From positions 527,007 to 591,006 of the forward strand of contig CANLQD010000004.1 in the NCBI GenBank assembly GCA_947493175.1: a DNA stretch of 64,000 bases. The letters are read 5' to 3'. The notes under the pieces are model-generated. The model ran no database searches. It was given only the letters and a program-made list of their open reading frames with translations, and was not told the DNA's origin. Position 1 is the stretch's first letter; each line of letters begins with the position of its first letter. The DNA comes from an uncultured Flavobacteriaceae bacterium. GTDB taxonomy: Bacteria > Bacteroidota > Bacteroidia > Flavobacteriales > Flavobacteriaceae. The position numbers and the translations under genes were made by a program. This document shows positions 9,915-18,243 of this stretch, in pieces.

Positions 9915-11261
9915 ATGTCCGAAACCCATCAAATACCCGTTGTTCGAAAGAAATTGCTTTTTCCATTTATTGCGATTACCTCGCTCTTTTTCCTTTGGGG
10001 TATTGCCAACGATTTGACCAACCCAATGGTTTCGGCTTTTAAGAAGGTGATGCCCGAGCTCTCTAACTTTGAGGCTGCTTTGGTACAATTCGCTTTCTAT
10101 AGTGGGTATGCTACCATGGCCATCCCCGCCGCTATATTTATTCGAAAATACAGTTATAAAAAAGGTATTTTGCTGGGATTACTGTTGTATGCTACCGGTG
10201 CATTTTTGTTTTACCCCGCCGCTGCCTATGAAGAATTTGGTTTCTTCTTGGCCTCACTCTACATTCTTACGTTCGGCTTGGCATTTTTGGAGACGACCTC
10301 GAATCCTTTTATATTATCGATGGGTGATGCCGAAACTGCCACAAGGCGTTTGAACCTCTCTCAAGCCTTCAACCCTATGGGATCCCTATTAGGAATGCTG
10401 GTCGCACAGTTGGTCGTAATACAATCCTTGAAATCGGATGATTATACGGCAGACGCCTATGAGGCCCTGAGTATGGTCGAAAAAGCGGGGGTTCGAGAAA
10501 ATGATCTGAACATTATTAGTTTCCCTTATATCGCCTTGGGCATTTTGGTAGTCTTCATCTTCTTGGTCATTGCTTTTACCAAGTTTCCGGTGTTTCGGGA
10601 AGAGTCCAAAATGTCTATGAAAACCTCTTTTCTTAAGTTGGTTCGCAATCGCAATTATTACGAGGGGGTAGTGGCCCAAGCTTTTTATGTAGGTGCCCAG
10701 ATCATGTGTTGGACGTTCATTTTTCAATACGTGGATCATTTGAACGAATCCCGGGCTGCCGACGAACAATTAACGGCCACCTGGTACAACATGGCTGCCA
10801 TGATCTTTTTTCTTTCGGGGCGATGGCTTTGTACCTGGTTGCTGAAATATATCAGAGGCCCAAGGTTGATGTTGTTTTTTGCGTTGGGGGGAGTTGTTTT
10901 TTGTACAGGGGCTATACTGCTTCCAGGTATTTGGGGATTGTATTCCCTAGTCGCCATAAGCCTATGCATGTCGTTAATGTTTCCCACGATTTATGGGATT
11001 GCCTTAAAAGGAATGGGAGATGAGGCCAAGTTGGGCTCGGCAGGCTTGGTGATGGCAATTGTCGGAGGCGCTCTTATGCCTCCTTTGCAGGCCTCCATAC
11101 TCGATTGGGGCGGCCCAGGCTTCTCCGATGTTCAAGTCTGGGGAACTGTTCCCGAGGTGAAGTTTTCCTTTATCCTCCCCTTGATATGCCTCGCTGTGGT
11201 CGCATTGTATAGTTTCCGGTCTTTAAAGGTGAGCGATCGATCTGTGATCACTCGTACTTAA
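9915..11261 (+). CDS. fucP: L-fucose:H+ symporter FucP
   Basis: 448 residues, about 12 membrane segments. The start of the membrane domain, SLFFLWGIANDLTNPM, followed by an FAFYSGYATMAIPA-like segment and LETTSNPFILSMG, is characteristic of the FucP branch of the MFS (fucose, glucose or galactose permeases). It lies 45 bases after the putative fucosidase lipoprotein gene, so released fucose would be imported and passed to FucI. Its last 14 bases overlap the convergent end of the second fucosidase-like gene. Substrate identity is supported by both family and context. Confidence 0.9.
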   Translation: MSETHQIPVVRKKLLFPFIAITSLFFLWGIANDLTNPMVSAFKKVMPELSNFEAALVQFAFYSGYATMAIPAAIFIRKYSYKKGILLGLLLYATGAFLFYPAAAYEEFGFFLASLYILTFGLAFLETTSNPFILSMGDAETATRRLNLSQAFNPMGSLLGMLVAQLVVIQSLKSDDYTADAYEALSMVEKAGVRENDLNIISFPYIALGILVVFIFLVIAFTKFPVFREESKMSMKTSFLKLVRNRNYYEGVVAQAFYVGAQIMCWTFIFQYVDHLNESRAADEQLTATWYNMAAMIFFLSGRWLCTWLLKYIRGPRLMLFFALGGVVFCTGAILLPGIWGLYSLVAISLCMSLMFPTIYGIALKGMGDEAKLGSAGLVMAIVGGALMPPLQASILDWGGPGFSDVQVWGTVPEVKFSFILPLICLAVVALYSFRSLKVSDRSVITRT

Positions 11262-13323
11262 ATACAATGGCAGTGTGCATCGTAAACGTAGGTATTGTTA
11301 CATGTACTACCGTTCTTTCTTGGGTGAATGGCAGCGAAGTGCCTTCGGGAATTTGAACAACTTCCTTGATAGTTTCAGATACCTCCAATGAAAGCTCCAC
11401 TCCCGGAACAGGTAGAAAGTCCTCCAGAACACTTACTTCGCCCCGTAACAATGGCGGACCGTAGAGCAAGTGTGCCACATATCTGCTATCGGATGCTTGT
11501 TTTAGTAAACTTACACGCCCGGCACTGGGTAAATTCGACACTTTTAATAGGGGTTTCTCGTAGAGTAAATCAATAGCATTTTTGACCAATTGGCGATGTA
11601 ACAGTACGCCGTCTGTATAATACAACCTGTCTAAAGGATGGGCGAAGAATAGAACATTCCCATTTTTTACAATAGCGGGGTAGGGAGCATCTTCCAGTTG
11701 ATATGGTGTTTCCCGATGTCCGTTGAATTTGTCATAAGTACGATTAAAATAGGGTTCTCGAATACTTGCCAACATCTCTCCGTTCGTGGGTTGGGTCACA
11801 AGTGCTGCTTCGTAATTAAGAAAGGGAGTAGATACCATATCTTGGGTCAAACCTTCCTTGACAACTGTATAATCAAACTGGAAATCGGAAGGTTTTAGGT
11901 AGGTGGTTCCCACATCCAATAAAAAAGAAGTTCGGTCTTTATTCAGGGCACCGTCTGCAAAGACAAGTAACTTCCCGCCTTTTTTGACCCAATCGTTTAT
12001 TTTTTGTGCCGCTTCTTTTGTTAAGTTGGGTTCGCTTGGGATAATAATTAGTTCAAGCTGATTTAAGTTGTTTGCATCGGCTACGATAAAATCTTTGTGG
12101 GTTTCCAATAGCATGTTGACTACCCCATGATCGGCCGCTTCGTTCAAGGTAAGCCAAATGCCCAATTTGGAAACGGGAACACCGCCTGGGCCATAGTCTT
12201 CGATTTTTGCCACATAATCATAGGCATAACCAATGTTTTTGTAAGTTTCCATATCCATTTCTCCAGAGGGATGCAGTTGATCCCCAAAATTACAGGAGGC
12301 CCCAAAAGAAATCATGGCCGCAGCCTCATACTTGATCGCATCTGGATTTTTAAAACCCCCGAATTCGCCCCAGGCCTTGTGAAATTTACCACTCATACCC
12401 GCGGCCGGTACCCCTTGTTGCAGATGGTATTTGGCATCTAAGGGAAGCTTATTGTAGCCGCCCCATGTGGTCGGTAGATCTTCCAGATCTTGGTGGGTGT
12501 CCATATCAAAAAGGCGTTCTTTAAAGAAAGAGGCATCTTCAATGCGGGTCACGGCATTGAAATAAACAGTTGCTTCGGGCCGGTATTTTGCCACTAGGTT
12601 CCGTAGGTCTTTCATATGTGCTTTGAGCGCTAAAGCGTGGCTACGTTCAACGGCCAGAGTGTCTTTGATATCAATTCCTTCCTTTTTCATTCGCTTTATC
12701 GCGTACGAATTGTAGTTTCGCTTTGCTACATGGTAAATATCGAACCAAAAACCGTCGAGATCGGGATAGCGTTGACAGATTTCTTCTACCTGTTTCATAA
12801 TATGATCGTGATAAGGGGTGCCGATGCTGGGATCCATCCGCTTCCACAAATAGGTGGGCCTTTCGGTATCCCCTGGTGCATCCCAATCATATCCTGGGGC
12901 GTTGATAGCACCATCTTCGTTGCGAATGGTCCATTCCGGATGTTCGCGTGCGTCGAGTTCGCTCCATCCGATCGTAAAGTAAAATGGTGCTTTGACCCCG
13001 ATTTCGTGGCAAGCCTCTAACTGGGCACCTAGTAGGTCAAAATCAAGATTTGGATGTATTTTTCCCACCTTGGTCGGGTAATACGACCAACCGTGATGCC
13101 CTTTACTAAAGATGTTAATATGATTTACGTTGCCAGTTTTCAGGGCTTCCTGAAATTGCTTCTTATCAAATCGTTTGCCGATGTCGGGAATATGCTCCGA
13201 CGTATGAAAATCGAGATGCACCTGTCTCGTAGGCATGGGCGCATCGATATTTCGTTGCGACTGTCCTTGAACGGTGGCGGTAATGGTACAAAATAATACA
13301 AGGAAGTAGAATCGAGAGTCCAT
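11248..13323 (-). CDS. second GHL6/GH151-like putative α-L-fucosidase, secreted
   Basis: 691 residues, paralogue of the protein at 7752-9869: the two share RQVHLDFHTSE/RQIHLDFHTSE, the KGHH.WSYYPT stretch, SGKFHKAWGEFGGFK and FGDQLHPSGEMDM. The signal peptide (FYFLVLFCTITATVQGQ) lacks a lipobox cysteine, so this copy should be soluble in the periplasm or secreted. The candidate nucleophile stretch is LDGFWFD. It is transcribed against fucP, with ends overlapping by 14 bases, and a perfect 12-bp palindrome lies just upstream of its start. Two copies with different anchoring may act on different linkages or at different sites. Enzyme activity is inferred. Confidence 0.7.
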   Translation of the reverse strand: MDSRFYFLVLFCTITATVQGQSQRNIDAPMPTRQVHLDFHTSEHIPDIGKRFDKKQFQEALKTGNVNHINIFSKGHHGWSYYPTKVGKIHPNLDFDLLGAQLEACHEIGVKAPFYFTIGWSELDAREHPEWTIRNEDGAINAPGYDWDAPGDTERPTYLWKRMDPSIGTPYHDHIMKQVEEICQRYPDLDGFWFDIYHVAKRNYNSYAIKRMKKEGIDIKDTLAVERSHALALKAHMKDLRNLVAKYRPEATVYFNAVTRIEDASFFKERLFDMDTHQDLEDLPTTWGGYNKLPLDAKYHLQQGVPAAGMSGKFHKAWGEFGGFKNPDAIKYEAAAMISFGASCNFGDQLHPSGEMDMETYKNIGYAYDYVAKIEDYGPGGVPVSKLGIWLTLNEAADHGVVNMLLETHKDFIVADANNLNQLELIIIPSEPNLTKEAAQKINDWVKKGGKLLVFADGALNKDRTSFLLDVGTTYLKPSDFQFDYTVVKEGLTQDMVSTPFLNYEAALVTQPTNGEMLASIREPYFNRTYDKFNGHRETPYQLEDAPYPAIVKNGNVLFFAHPLDRLYYTDGVLLHRQLVKNAIDLLYEKPLLKVSNLPSAGRVSLLKQASDSRYVAHLLYGPPLLRGEVSVLEDFLPVPGVELSLEVSETIKEVVQIPEGTSLPFTQERTVVHVTIPTFTMHTAIVFKYE

Positions 13324-13336
13324 AGAAAAACTATTT

Positions 13337-13352
13337 GGTTAAACGTTTAATC
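13337..13352. promoter_or_regulatory. LacI-type operator-like palindrome
   Basis: TTAAACGTTTAA (13339-13350) is a perfect 12-bp palindrome centred on CG, embedded in GG...TC so that the outermost bases pair too. It lies 14-29 bases upstream of the start of the second fucosidase-like gene. Palindromes with a central CG and AA/TT arms are typical LacI/GalR-family operators. No such regulator gene is in the window. A position this close to the start codon suggests repression. Confidence 0.55.
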
Positions 13353-13439
13353 AAATATACTGAAGTTCCTCCTTTTACTTATGGATTAACTGATAATTCA
13401 ATGCGATTTGAGTATAAATAGTGAGACTAAGAACTGAAA

Positions 13440-13469
13440 ACCGGCAGTATCATAAGGACCACTGCCGGT
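13440..13469 (-). terminator. intrinsic terminator-like hairpin
   Basis: A 9-bp perfect stem (13440-13448 with 13461-13469) with a 12-base loop. Read on the minus strand it is followed by GGTTTTCAGTTCTT, a fair U-rich tract. It falls just after the small ORF at 13482-13652, so it would end the transcript of the receiver-GT2 gene. Confidence 0.6.
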
Positions 13470-13481
13470 AGTTATAGTGAA

Positions 13482-13652
13482 TCAGATAAGATGTAACGTA
13501 TGGCTGATCAGGAGGCTTAAGGTGATTTCCTTTTTGTCTATGCTTATTTCGCAAACCTGATAGATTTCTTTGGTGGCATCAATTCGGATGAATCCTCTAT
13601 AGGGCTTTTTCCTTTTTTTAGTCATGATTTTTATGTTGTGTCTATTTTCCAT
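13482..13652 (-). CDS. small basic protein, translationally coupled (possible)
   Basis: A 56-codon frame whose ATG at 13652 overlaps the last 11 bases of the receiver-GT2 gene. An internal ATG at 13625 would give 47 residues beginning MTKKRKKPYRGFIRID. The product is Lys/Arg-rich at the start, then contains YQVCEISIDKKEITLSLL. The overlap and the terminator directly downstream support it as the last gene of that transcript. I recognise no family. It could also be chance open frame, but the position is suggestive. Confidence 0.45.
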   Translation of the reverse strand: MENRHNIKIMTKKRKKPYRGFIRIDATKEIYQVCEISIDKKEITLSLLISHTLHLI

Positions 13653-14784
13653 AATGAATTGCTATTTGGGCCAATTGCCCTACGATTTTTATAGAATCTT
13701 TCATGGAGAGTTTGGAACCCTCTTCGTGCACCCATCGTTTTAAAGGTTGTTCACAAATAACTTTTTGTACTAAATCCTTTCCAAAGTGTTTCTGCATGCG
13801 CATAAAGATTTCAACATCAAATAACCAACGGCTTATGAATTTTTTTGTAAAAACGGGTTCAACGATTTCCTTGCGCATAATTTTGGCCCCGCATTGTGTA
13901 TCGTTAAAGGGCATCTTTAAAATCTTTCGGATAATTAGATTAATGGTCTTGCTAATAATTCTACGTGCTGATTCTTTGGTAATATCTGCACCCATTCGAT
14001 TCATTCTGGAACCACTCACTATTTTGAATTCCGAGTTTTGCAACGTTTTTACCAAATCATCAAAATCCCTAAAATCGGTCGATAGGTCGGCATCCAAATA
14101 ACCAATGTAGTCTAATTGGTGGTCTTTGGCGAGGTGCAATACTCCTTTTCGTACCGCCTCGGCCTTTCCGCCATTCTTTTCACAATTATAAACGCTAATG
14201 GTGTCCGGATGTTCTTTTTGAAGCCCTTCAAGAACTCCCAAAGTACCGTCTGTACTACCATCATTGACAAAGCAAAGATGATAGCCTAAATTCTTGTGGG
14301 CGAAATTTTTAAAATCGACCCCTGAAAGCCGTTCGGCCTCATTGTAGCATGGGATAACCACTCCTACGCAGTATTCTTGGAGCATACGTGATGCGGTTTC
14401 ATCGGTATTCCTCGCCTTGAGCGCCCCATGGCCTAGAATACGATTGATACGGGCGGCCACTTCATTGAGGCTCACGGGCTTTTTCATATAATCATCGATA
14501 CCTAGGTCAAAACCGTTCATGATGACATCTTCATTGGTATTCCCGGACATTACCAATAGGGGTACACCCGATTTCTGCTCTTTCCGAATATATCGTACGA
14601 CCTCTAGCCCCGACATATCGGGCATATTGATATCGACGATTACTAGATCCGGTTTAAAGGAAACAAAGAGGTTCTTACCACTTTTACCTGTATCGGCAGT
14701 CGCTACGGCATAGCCCAATTCTACCAGACGCTTTTTAAGCGACATTAATATGAGTTGTTGATCGTCGATGGCTAGGATTTTCAT
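13642..14784 (-). CDS. response-regulator receiver fused to GT2 glycosyltransferase
   Basis: 380 residues from ATG 14784 (in-frame codons upstream lack family sequence). Residues 1-120 form a CheY-type receiver: acidic pocket DD at 7-8, phospho-acceptor Asp51 in VIVDINMP, conserved Lys in MKKP at 100-103. From about 140 a GT2 domain of dolichyl-phosphate-mannose-synthase style follows: VVIPCYNEAERLSG, FVNDGSTDGT, NGGKAEAVRKG, and the DAD metal site at 231-233. No transmembrane segment is evident. The fusion suggests that phosphorylation controls sugar transfer directly. It heads the polysaccharide cluster and has its own promoter with 21-bp repeats upstream. The sugar donor is unknown. Confidence 0.9.
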   Translation of the reverse strand: MKILAIDDQQLILMSLKKRLVELGYAVATADTGKSGKNLFVSFKPDLVIVDINMPDMSGLEVVRYIRKEQKSGVPLLVMSGNTNEDVIMNGFDLGIDDYMKKPVSLNEVAARINRILGHGALKARNTDETASRMLQEYCVGVVIPCYNEAERLSGVDFKNFAHKNLGYHLCFVNDGSTDGTLGVLEGLQKEHPDTISVYNCEKNGGKAEAVRKGVLHLAKDHQLDYIGYLDADLSTDFRDFDDLVKTLQNSEFKIVSGSRMNRMGADITKESARRIISKTINLIIRKILKMPFNDTQCGAKIMRKEIVEPVFTKKFISRWLFDVEIFMRMQKHFGKDLVQKVICEQPLKRWVHEEGSKLSMKDSIKIVGQLAQIAIHYGK

Positions 14785-14844
14785 AGGATAGGATTTAAGA
14801 TTTCTAAATAGTTGGGGCGAAAATCTTTTTGTTGATTTCCAAAG

Positions 14845-14852
14845 CAAATGTA
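14845..14852 (-). promoter_or_regulatory. -7 element of the receiver-GT2 promoter
   Basis: Read on the minus strand this is TACATTTG, a full match to the Bacteroidota -7 element TAnnTTTG. No TTG is present at the -33 distance, which would fit activator dependence. The repeats at 14881-14922 begin 28 bases further upstream. Confidence 0.5.
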
Positions 14853-14880
14853 TCGTTGTTTGACGTCCGTTTACAGCCCA

Positions 14881-14922
14881 AAAAGCTCGATGGTTATTTT
14901 CTGTAGACGAATGGTCGATTCG
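14881..14922. promoter_or_regulatory. two 21-bp-period direct repeats, LytTR operator-like (site C)
   Basis: Two consecutive 21-base units sharing the core GATGGT / GAATGGT and a T-rich end; the second unit begins TGTAGACGAATGGTC. The same unit recurs at 24832-24873 and 32326-32367. LytTR-domain regulators bind 9-bp direct repeats separated by 12 bp, i.e. a 21-bp period, and a LytTR regulator is encoded at 27864-28568. It lies between divergent genes and could act on either. Confidence 0.6.
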
Positions 14923-15155
14923 GCCCGATGGCCGATAATGCATAAACGCTGCAATCTTGCTAGCTTTATCTTGTTACGTTTTCCTGCTGTTTTTATGCAA
15001 TGAACAAATGTTGTACGGTGATGCAGTCAATTTTTTTGATACCGATTATGTTGTGCGACCAGCTACGGGAAGATGGGCGATGAAAGTATTGCCAAGCTCT
15101 TGCAATATGAATTCCGCTCTTTCGTTATCATAAGGAAATTTCCTACCAAATATTC

Positions 15156-18100
15156 ATGGAGAGAACCAACATACTGCTTATTTTAGCATTGATCATTGCC
15201 TTGATTTTTCATGGTTCGGCGATTTTTTTCACCTTGGAGTCTACCTATGATGCATTGATCCATCTCTTTTTTGCCGATCACTATGCAAAAAGTTGGTTCG
15301 AACCCTGGGACTATCGCTGGTATACCGGCTTTACCGTTCAGTCATATCCACCCTTGGTACATCAGGCCATAGGCCTATTATCGTATATAGGAGGGTTAAA
15401 ATTTGGGATGTTTACGGTTGGGCTGATCGCAATTATACTGTTTGTGACCGGGGCATATCGATTTTCGTTCCTGATGGTCGGCAATCGCAGGATAGCAGGA
15501 TACGGTGCTTTACTGGCCGTTTTCTCTTCTACATTTGTTGAAACACTACACATTTTCGGACAGCTGCCCAGCATTGTGGGTCTCTCGGTTTTGATGCATG
15601 CTTTACCCGAGATTTATCTTTGGATAAAAACAGGAAAGTACAGATACCTGCTTTCTTCTCTTTCCATGATTGCGGTTACGGTTACCTCACATCATGTCAC
15701 CCCGATCTTTGGGATGGTCTTCTTTATCTTTCCGCTGATTGGTATGGTGGTGATGGATACGGCTCGCGAACAGGTAACTACCATGAAACAGGTTACCTTC
15801 ATGGTTTTTTTTCGGGCGTTTAAGAGATTGTTTTGGCGAATCGTGGGCTTTGGAATGGCCTCTTTGTTTCTAATAATCACCTGTATTTTGCCCTATTGGT
15901 ACAATTCTAAAAGAAATCCAATTACTCAGGTGCCGATTCCACATGGTTCTCGTGACAATTTTTTGGAAGTGACTTCATCGGGGCTGGTTTTTTTCATGAT
16001 ACCCTGGGGCATATTGCTATTTCTGTTACCCTATATTTTTTACCGCTACTATAGCAAGAGATATCTATTTTTTGGTCTTTCGTTTTCGATGTTGACCCTT
16101 TTGGGTACTGGCGGTACCACGCCTATACCGAGGGCCCTTTTAGGAGAAACCGCCTTTAATATTTTAACCCTTGACCGTTTTACACTGTGGGCCACTATTA
16201 TGGCTTTGCCCATTTTTGGAGAATTCGCCTACCGAATGGTAGAAGGCGATTTAAAAGATAAAATACAAAGTACCTTCGGGGGTGTATATCATAGAATACT
16301 CGGTGGTCTGTTAGCAGGAGGGCTACTTTTTATGGTCATCTTCACGATGACCTTGGGATACTTTCGTCCGTCGCAACCCGCCAAGATAAAGATGTTGCCC
16401 ATCGTGAATTTTCTCAATCAGGATTCCCATGATGCGTGGCGCTATCTGCCCCTTGGGTTTGGGGACCAAATGGCTTGGCTTTCCGCACAGACAAATGCGA
16501 TGACGGTCGATGGAAATTACCACTCCGCCAGACGACTCCCCGAGCTGACCACCAGAGCCATTGAACGAATCGAGAATTCTAAATTCCGTGGGGTCGCGGG
16601 AATCGGTTCGCTGCAACAATTTTTGACCGTGCCTGAAAAATACAACTTAAAGTATATTTTCTCGAACGATAAGTTTTACGACCCTATTCTTTATTTCTGT
16701 GGCTGGCAACGACTGCAGCAATTGGAAAATGGCATCATGGTTTGGGAGAAATTGAATGTTCCCCCTTTGCCCGCTATCATGCCCAAGGAAGATGTCCCCG
16801 TGTTCCTTAAGATCATGTGGGGAATCATACCAATACTTACGGTACTGGTCGCCTTTTTTATAAACATTCAGATGCTATGGATCCACATGTTGAAGGCGAA
16901 GCAAAAAAAACCACCTTCTTATACCGAACGGGCTATTTCTTATTCGGGATTTTCCGGTAGGTTGATTACCATTTCCCATGTTTGGTCTTTGGTAGTGCTT
17001 ACATGCATATGTTTCGGTATCTATTCATTTTATATCCATAACAGCGCCCAACATTCTCCGTTGAATGTGGTAAAAGCGTACTATAATGCATTGGACTTCA
17101 AAATGTTTGAAGAAGCCCATTCCCTTATAGACCCAAATTCAGAAATAGATTTGGCTCAATACATGCTCGAAGTATCGGTTACCGACGGTATTTTGAGTTC
17201 CTATGCAAAAATGGATTCTATAGGTGTTGAGCTATTGGAAGAGACGCCCACCGCTGCGAAGGCAAAAGTAAATACCGTTTGGATTACCCCTTTGGAAAAA
17301 TTACAAAAAGAAGAAGTGGTGGAAATGGTCCGGTTGGGTGGGGAATGGTATTTGAAGCCTTCGAAGTTCGATAACGACATTCCGCCCGATCAATTGTTTA
17401 CAGCGAACGGTACCACTTTTTACAATCATGGTCGCCGCAAGATTACCACACAGCAGACCCATCACGAAGATGTGTTGCAGCAGCCTGTACTCGAGATCCT
17501 ATCGGCCAAACTAGTAAATTTTGAAGGGCATTACTGTGTAATCGGTGAGCTGCAAAACGTAGATAACGTTCCTGCCGATGTGGTCATCAAAGCTACTTTA
17601 TACAACGAAAAAGATATAGAGCTTGCGAACCACAACGCCAAATATCTGATAAAGCACAAACTAATGCCGAAGGAAACCACGCCATTTCGAATCAATTTTG
17701 AAGGTATTGCCTGGTCATCGACAAAGGATACGCTTCCACCGACTTTCGATCCGGATCAATTTACACCCGTCGATTTATCGGAACAACCTTTAAAGTTCAA
17801 CATACAAGCCGCTGGGAACGTAGCAAATACGGATCTTTACAAAGCAGTAGCGCTACAAGAATTGCAGTTGGCGAATGGCAGCTACCAAGGAACACTTTAT
17901 AATTCGGGGATTCAAGAGGTTACCATTCCCCAATTGTTAGTTTCTTATTACAATGCGGATCACGAACTCCTTTGGGTAGACCACCAATTTTTGACTGAGG
18001 GGGTCAGGGTACAGCGAAAGCAGTATTTTGAATACGAACCATTGGACCTTTTGGAGCTGGAGACGATTCACAGCGGTACGGAAAACTGTTTTGTAAATGG

Positions 18101-18242
18101 TTTGCCAAACGCCGCTATTTCTGCAAAGCTATTTCCTACTAGAAATCGAACCCATGTTCAAGAACAAGTACAACCGTATTCAGGACAGGGGTTCTCTTTT
18201 TTGAAGTTTCATTTGAACAGCTATATCGGAAATCCCAAGTGA
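15156..18242 (+). CDS. large GT-C-like polytopic membrane protein (PTPS-related type)
   Basis: 1028 residues. The first ~590 contain a dozen or so hydrophobic segments; early loop YDALIHLFFADHYA carries an acidic motif of the kind used by GT-C glycosyltransferases, followed by WDYRWYTG. This resembles the 'PTPS-related membrane protein' group (PF10131). After a last membrane helix near 620, the ~400-residue periplasmic part begins with an NTF2-like stretch (VVKAYYNALDFKMFEEAH) and ends in β-rich domains. It is the first gene of a tight three-gene operon with a lipoprotein and a glycosidase. A role in transferring sugars to, or polymerising, an extracytoplasmic polysaccharide is inferred. Confidence 0.65.
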   Translation: MERTNILLILALIIALIFHGSAIFFTLESTYDALIHLFFADHYAKSWFEPWDYRWYTGFTVQSYPPLVHQAIGLLSYIGGLKFGMFTVGLIAIILFVTGAYRFSFLMVGNRRIAGYGALLAVFSSTFVETLHIFGQLPSIVGLSVLMHALPEIYLWIKTGKYRYLLSSLSMIAVTVTSHHVTPIFGMVFFIFPLIGMVVMDTAREQVTTMKQVTFMVFFRAFKRLFWRIVGFGMASLFLIITCILPYWYNSKRNPITQVPIPHGSRDNFLEVTSSGLVFFMIPWGILLFLLPYIFYRYYSKRYLFFGLSFSMLTLLGTGGTTPIPRALLGETAFNILTLDRFTLWATIMALPIFGEFAYRMVEGDLKDKIQSTFGGVYHRILGGLLAGGLLFMVIFTMTLGYFRPSQPAKIKMLPIVNFLNQDSHDAWRYLPLGFGDQMAWLSAQTNAMTVDGNYHSARRLPELTTRAIERIENSKFRGVAGIGSLQQFLTVPEKYNLKYIFSNDKFYDPILYFCGWQRLQQLENGIMVWEKLNVPPLPAIMPKEDVPVFLKIMWGIIPILTVLVAFFINIQMLWIHMLKAKQKKPPSYTERAISYSGFSGRLITISHVWSLVVLTCICFGIYSFYIHNSAQHSPLNVVKAYYNALDFKMFEEAHSLIDPNSEIDLAQYMLEVSVTDGILSSYAKMDSIGVELLEETPTAAKAKVNTVWITPLEKLQKEEVVEMVRLGGEWYLKPSKFDNDIPPDQLFTANGTTFYNHGRRKITTQQTHHEDVLQQPVLEILSAKLVNFEGHYCVIGELQNVDNVPADVVIKATLYNEKDIELANHNAKYLIKHKLMPKETTPFRINFEGIAWSSTKDTLPPTFDPDQFTPVDLSEQPLKFNIQAAGNVANTDLYKAVALQELQLANGSYQGTLYNSGIQEVTIPQLLVSYYNADHELLWVDHQFLTEGVRVQRKQYFEYEPLDLLELETIHSGTENCFVNGLPNAAISAKLFPTRNRTHVQEQVQPYSGQGFSFLKFHLNSYIGNPK

Positions 18243-18243
18243 T

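Larger units (their letters stand above)
14785..15155. other. 371-bp divergent intergenic region
   Basis: Separates the receiver-GT2 gene (minus) from the membrane-protein operon (plus). It holds the minus-strand -7 box and the 21-bp repeats described separately. A weaker plus-strand candidate, TAGCTTTA at 14961-14968, may serve the operon that starts at 15156. I see no gene in it. Confidence 0.6.

Noticed and set aside
12637..13020. 127-residue plus-strand frame
   Set aside because: Antisense shadow of the second GH151-like gene.
13440..13469. CCGGCAGT inverted repeat as part of a CRISPR or REP array
   Set aside because: Only one copy; a terminator explains it. I saw no regularly spaced repeats of CRISPR type anywhere in the window.
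14923..14940. A third unit of the site C repeat (GCCCGATGGCCGATAATG)
   Set aside because: Its GATGG core is 17, not 21, bases after the previous one, so it breaks the period.
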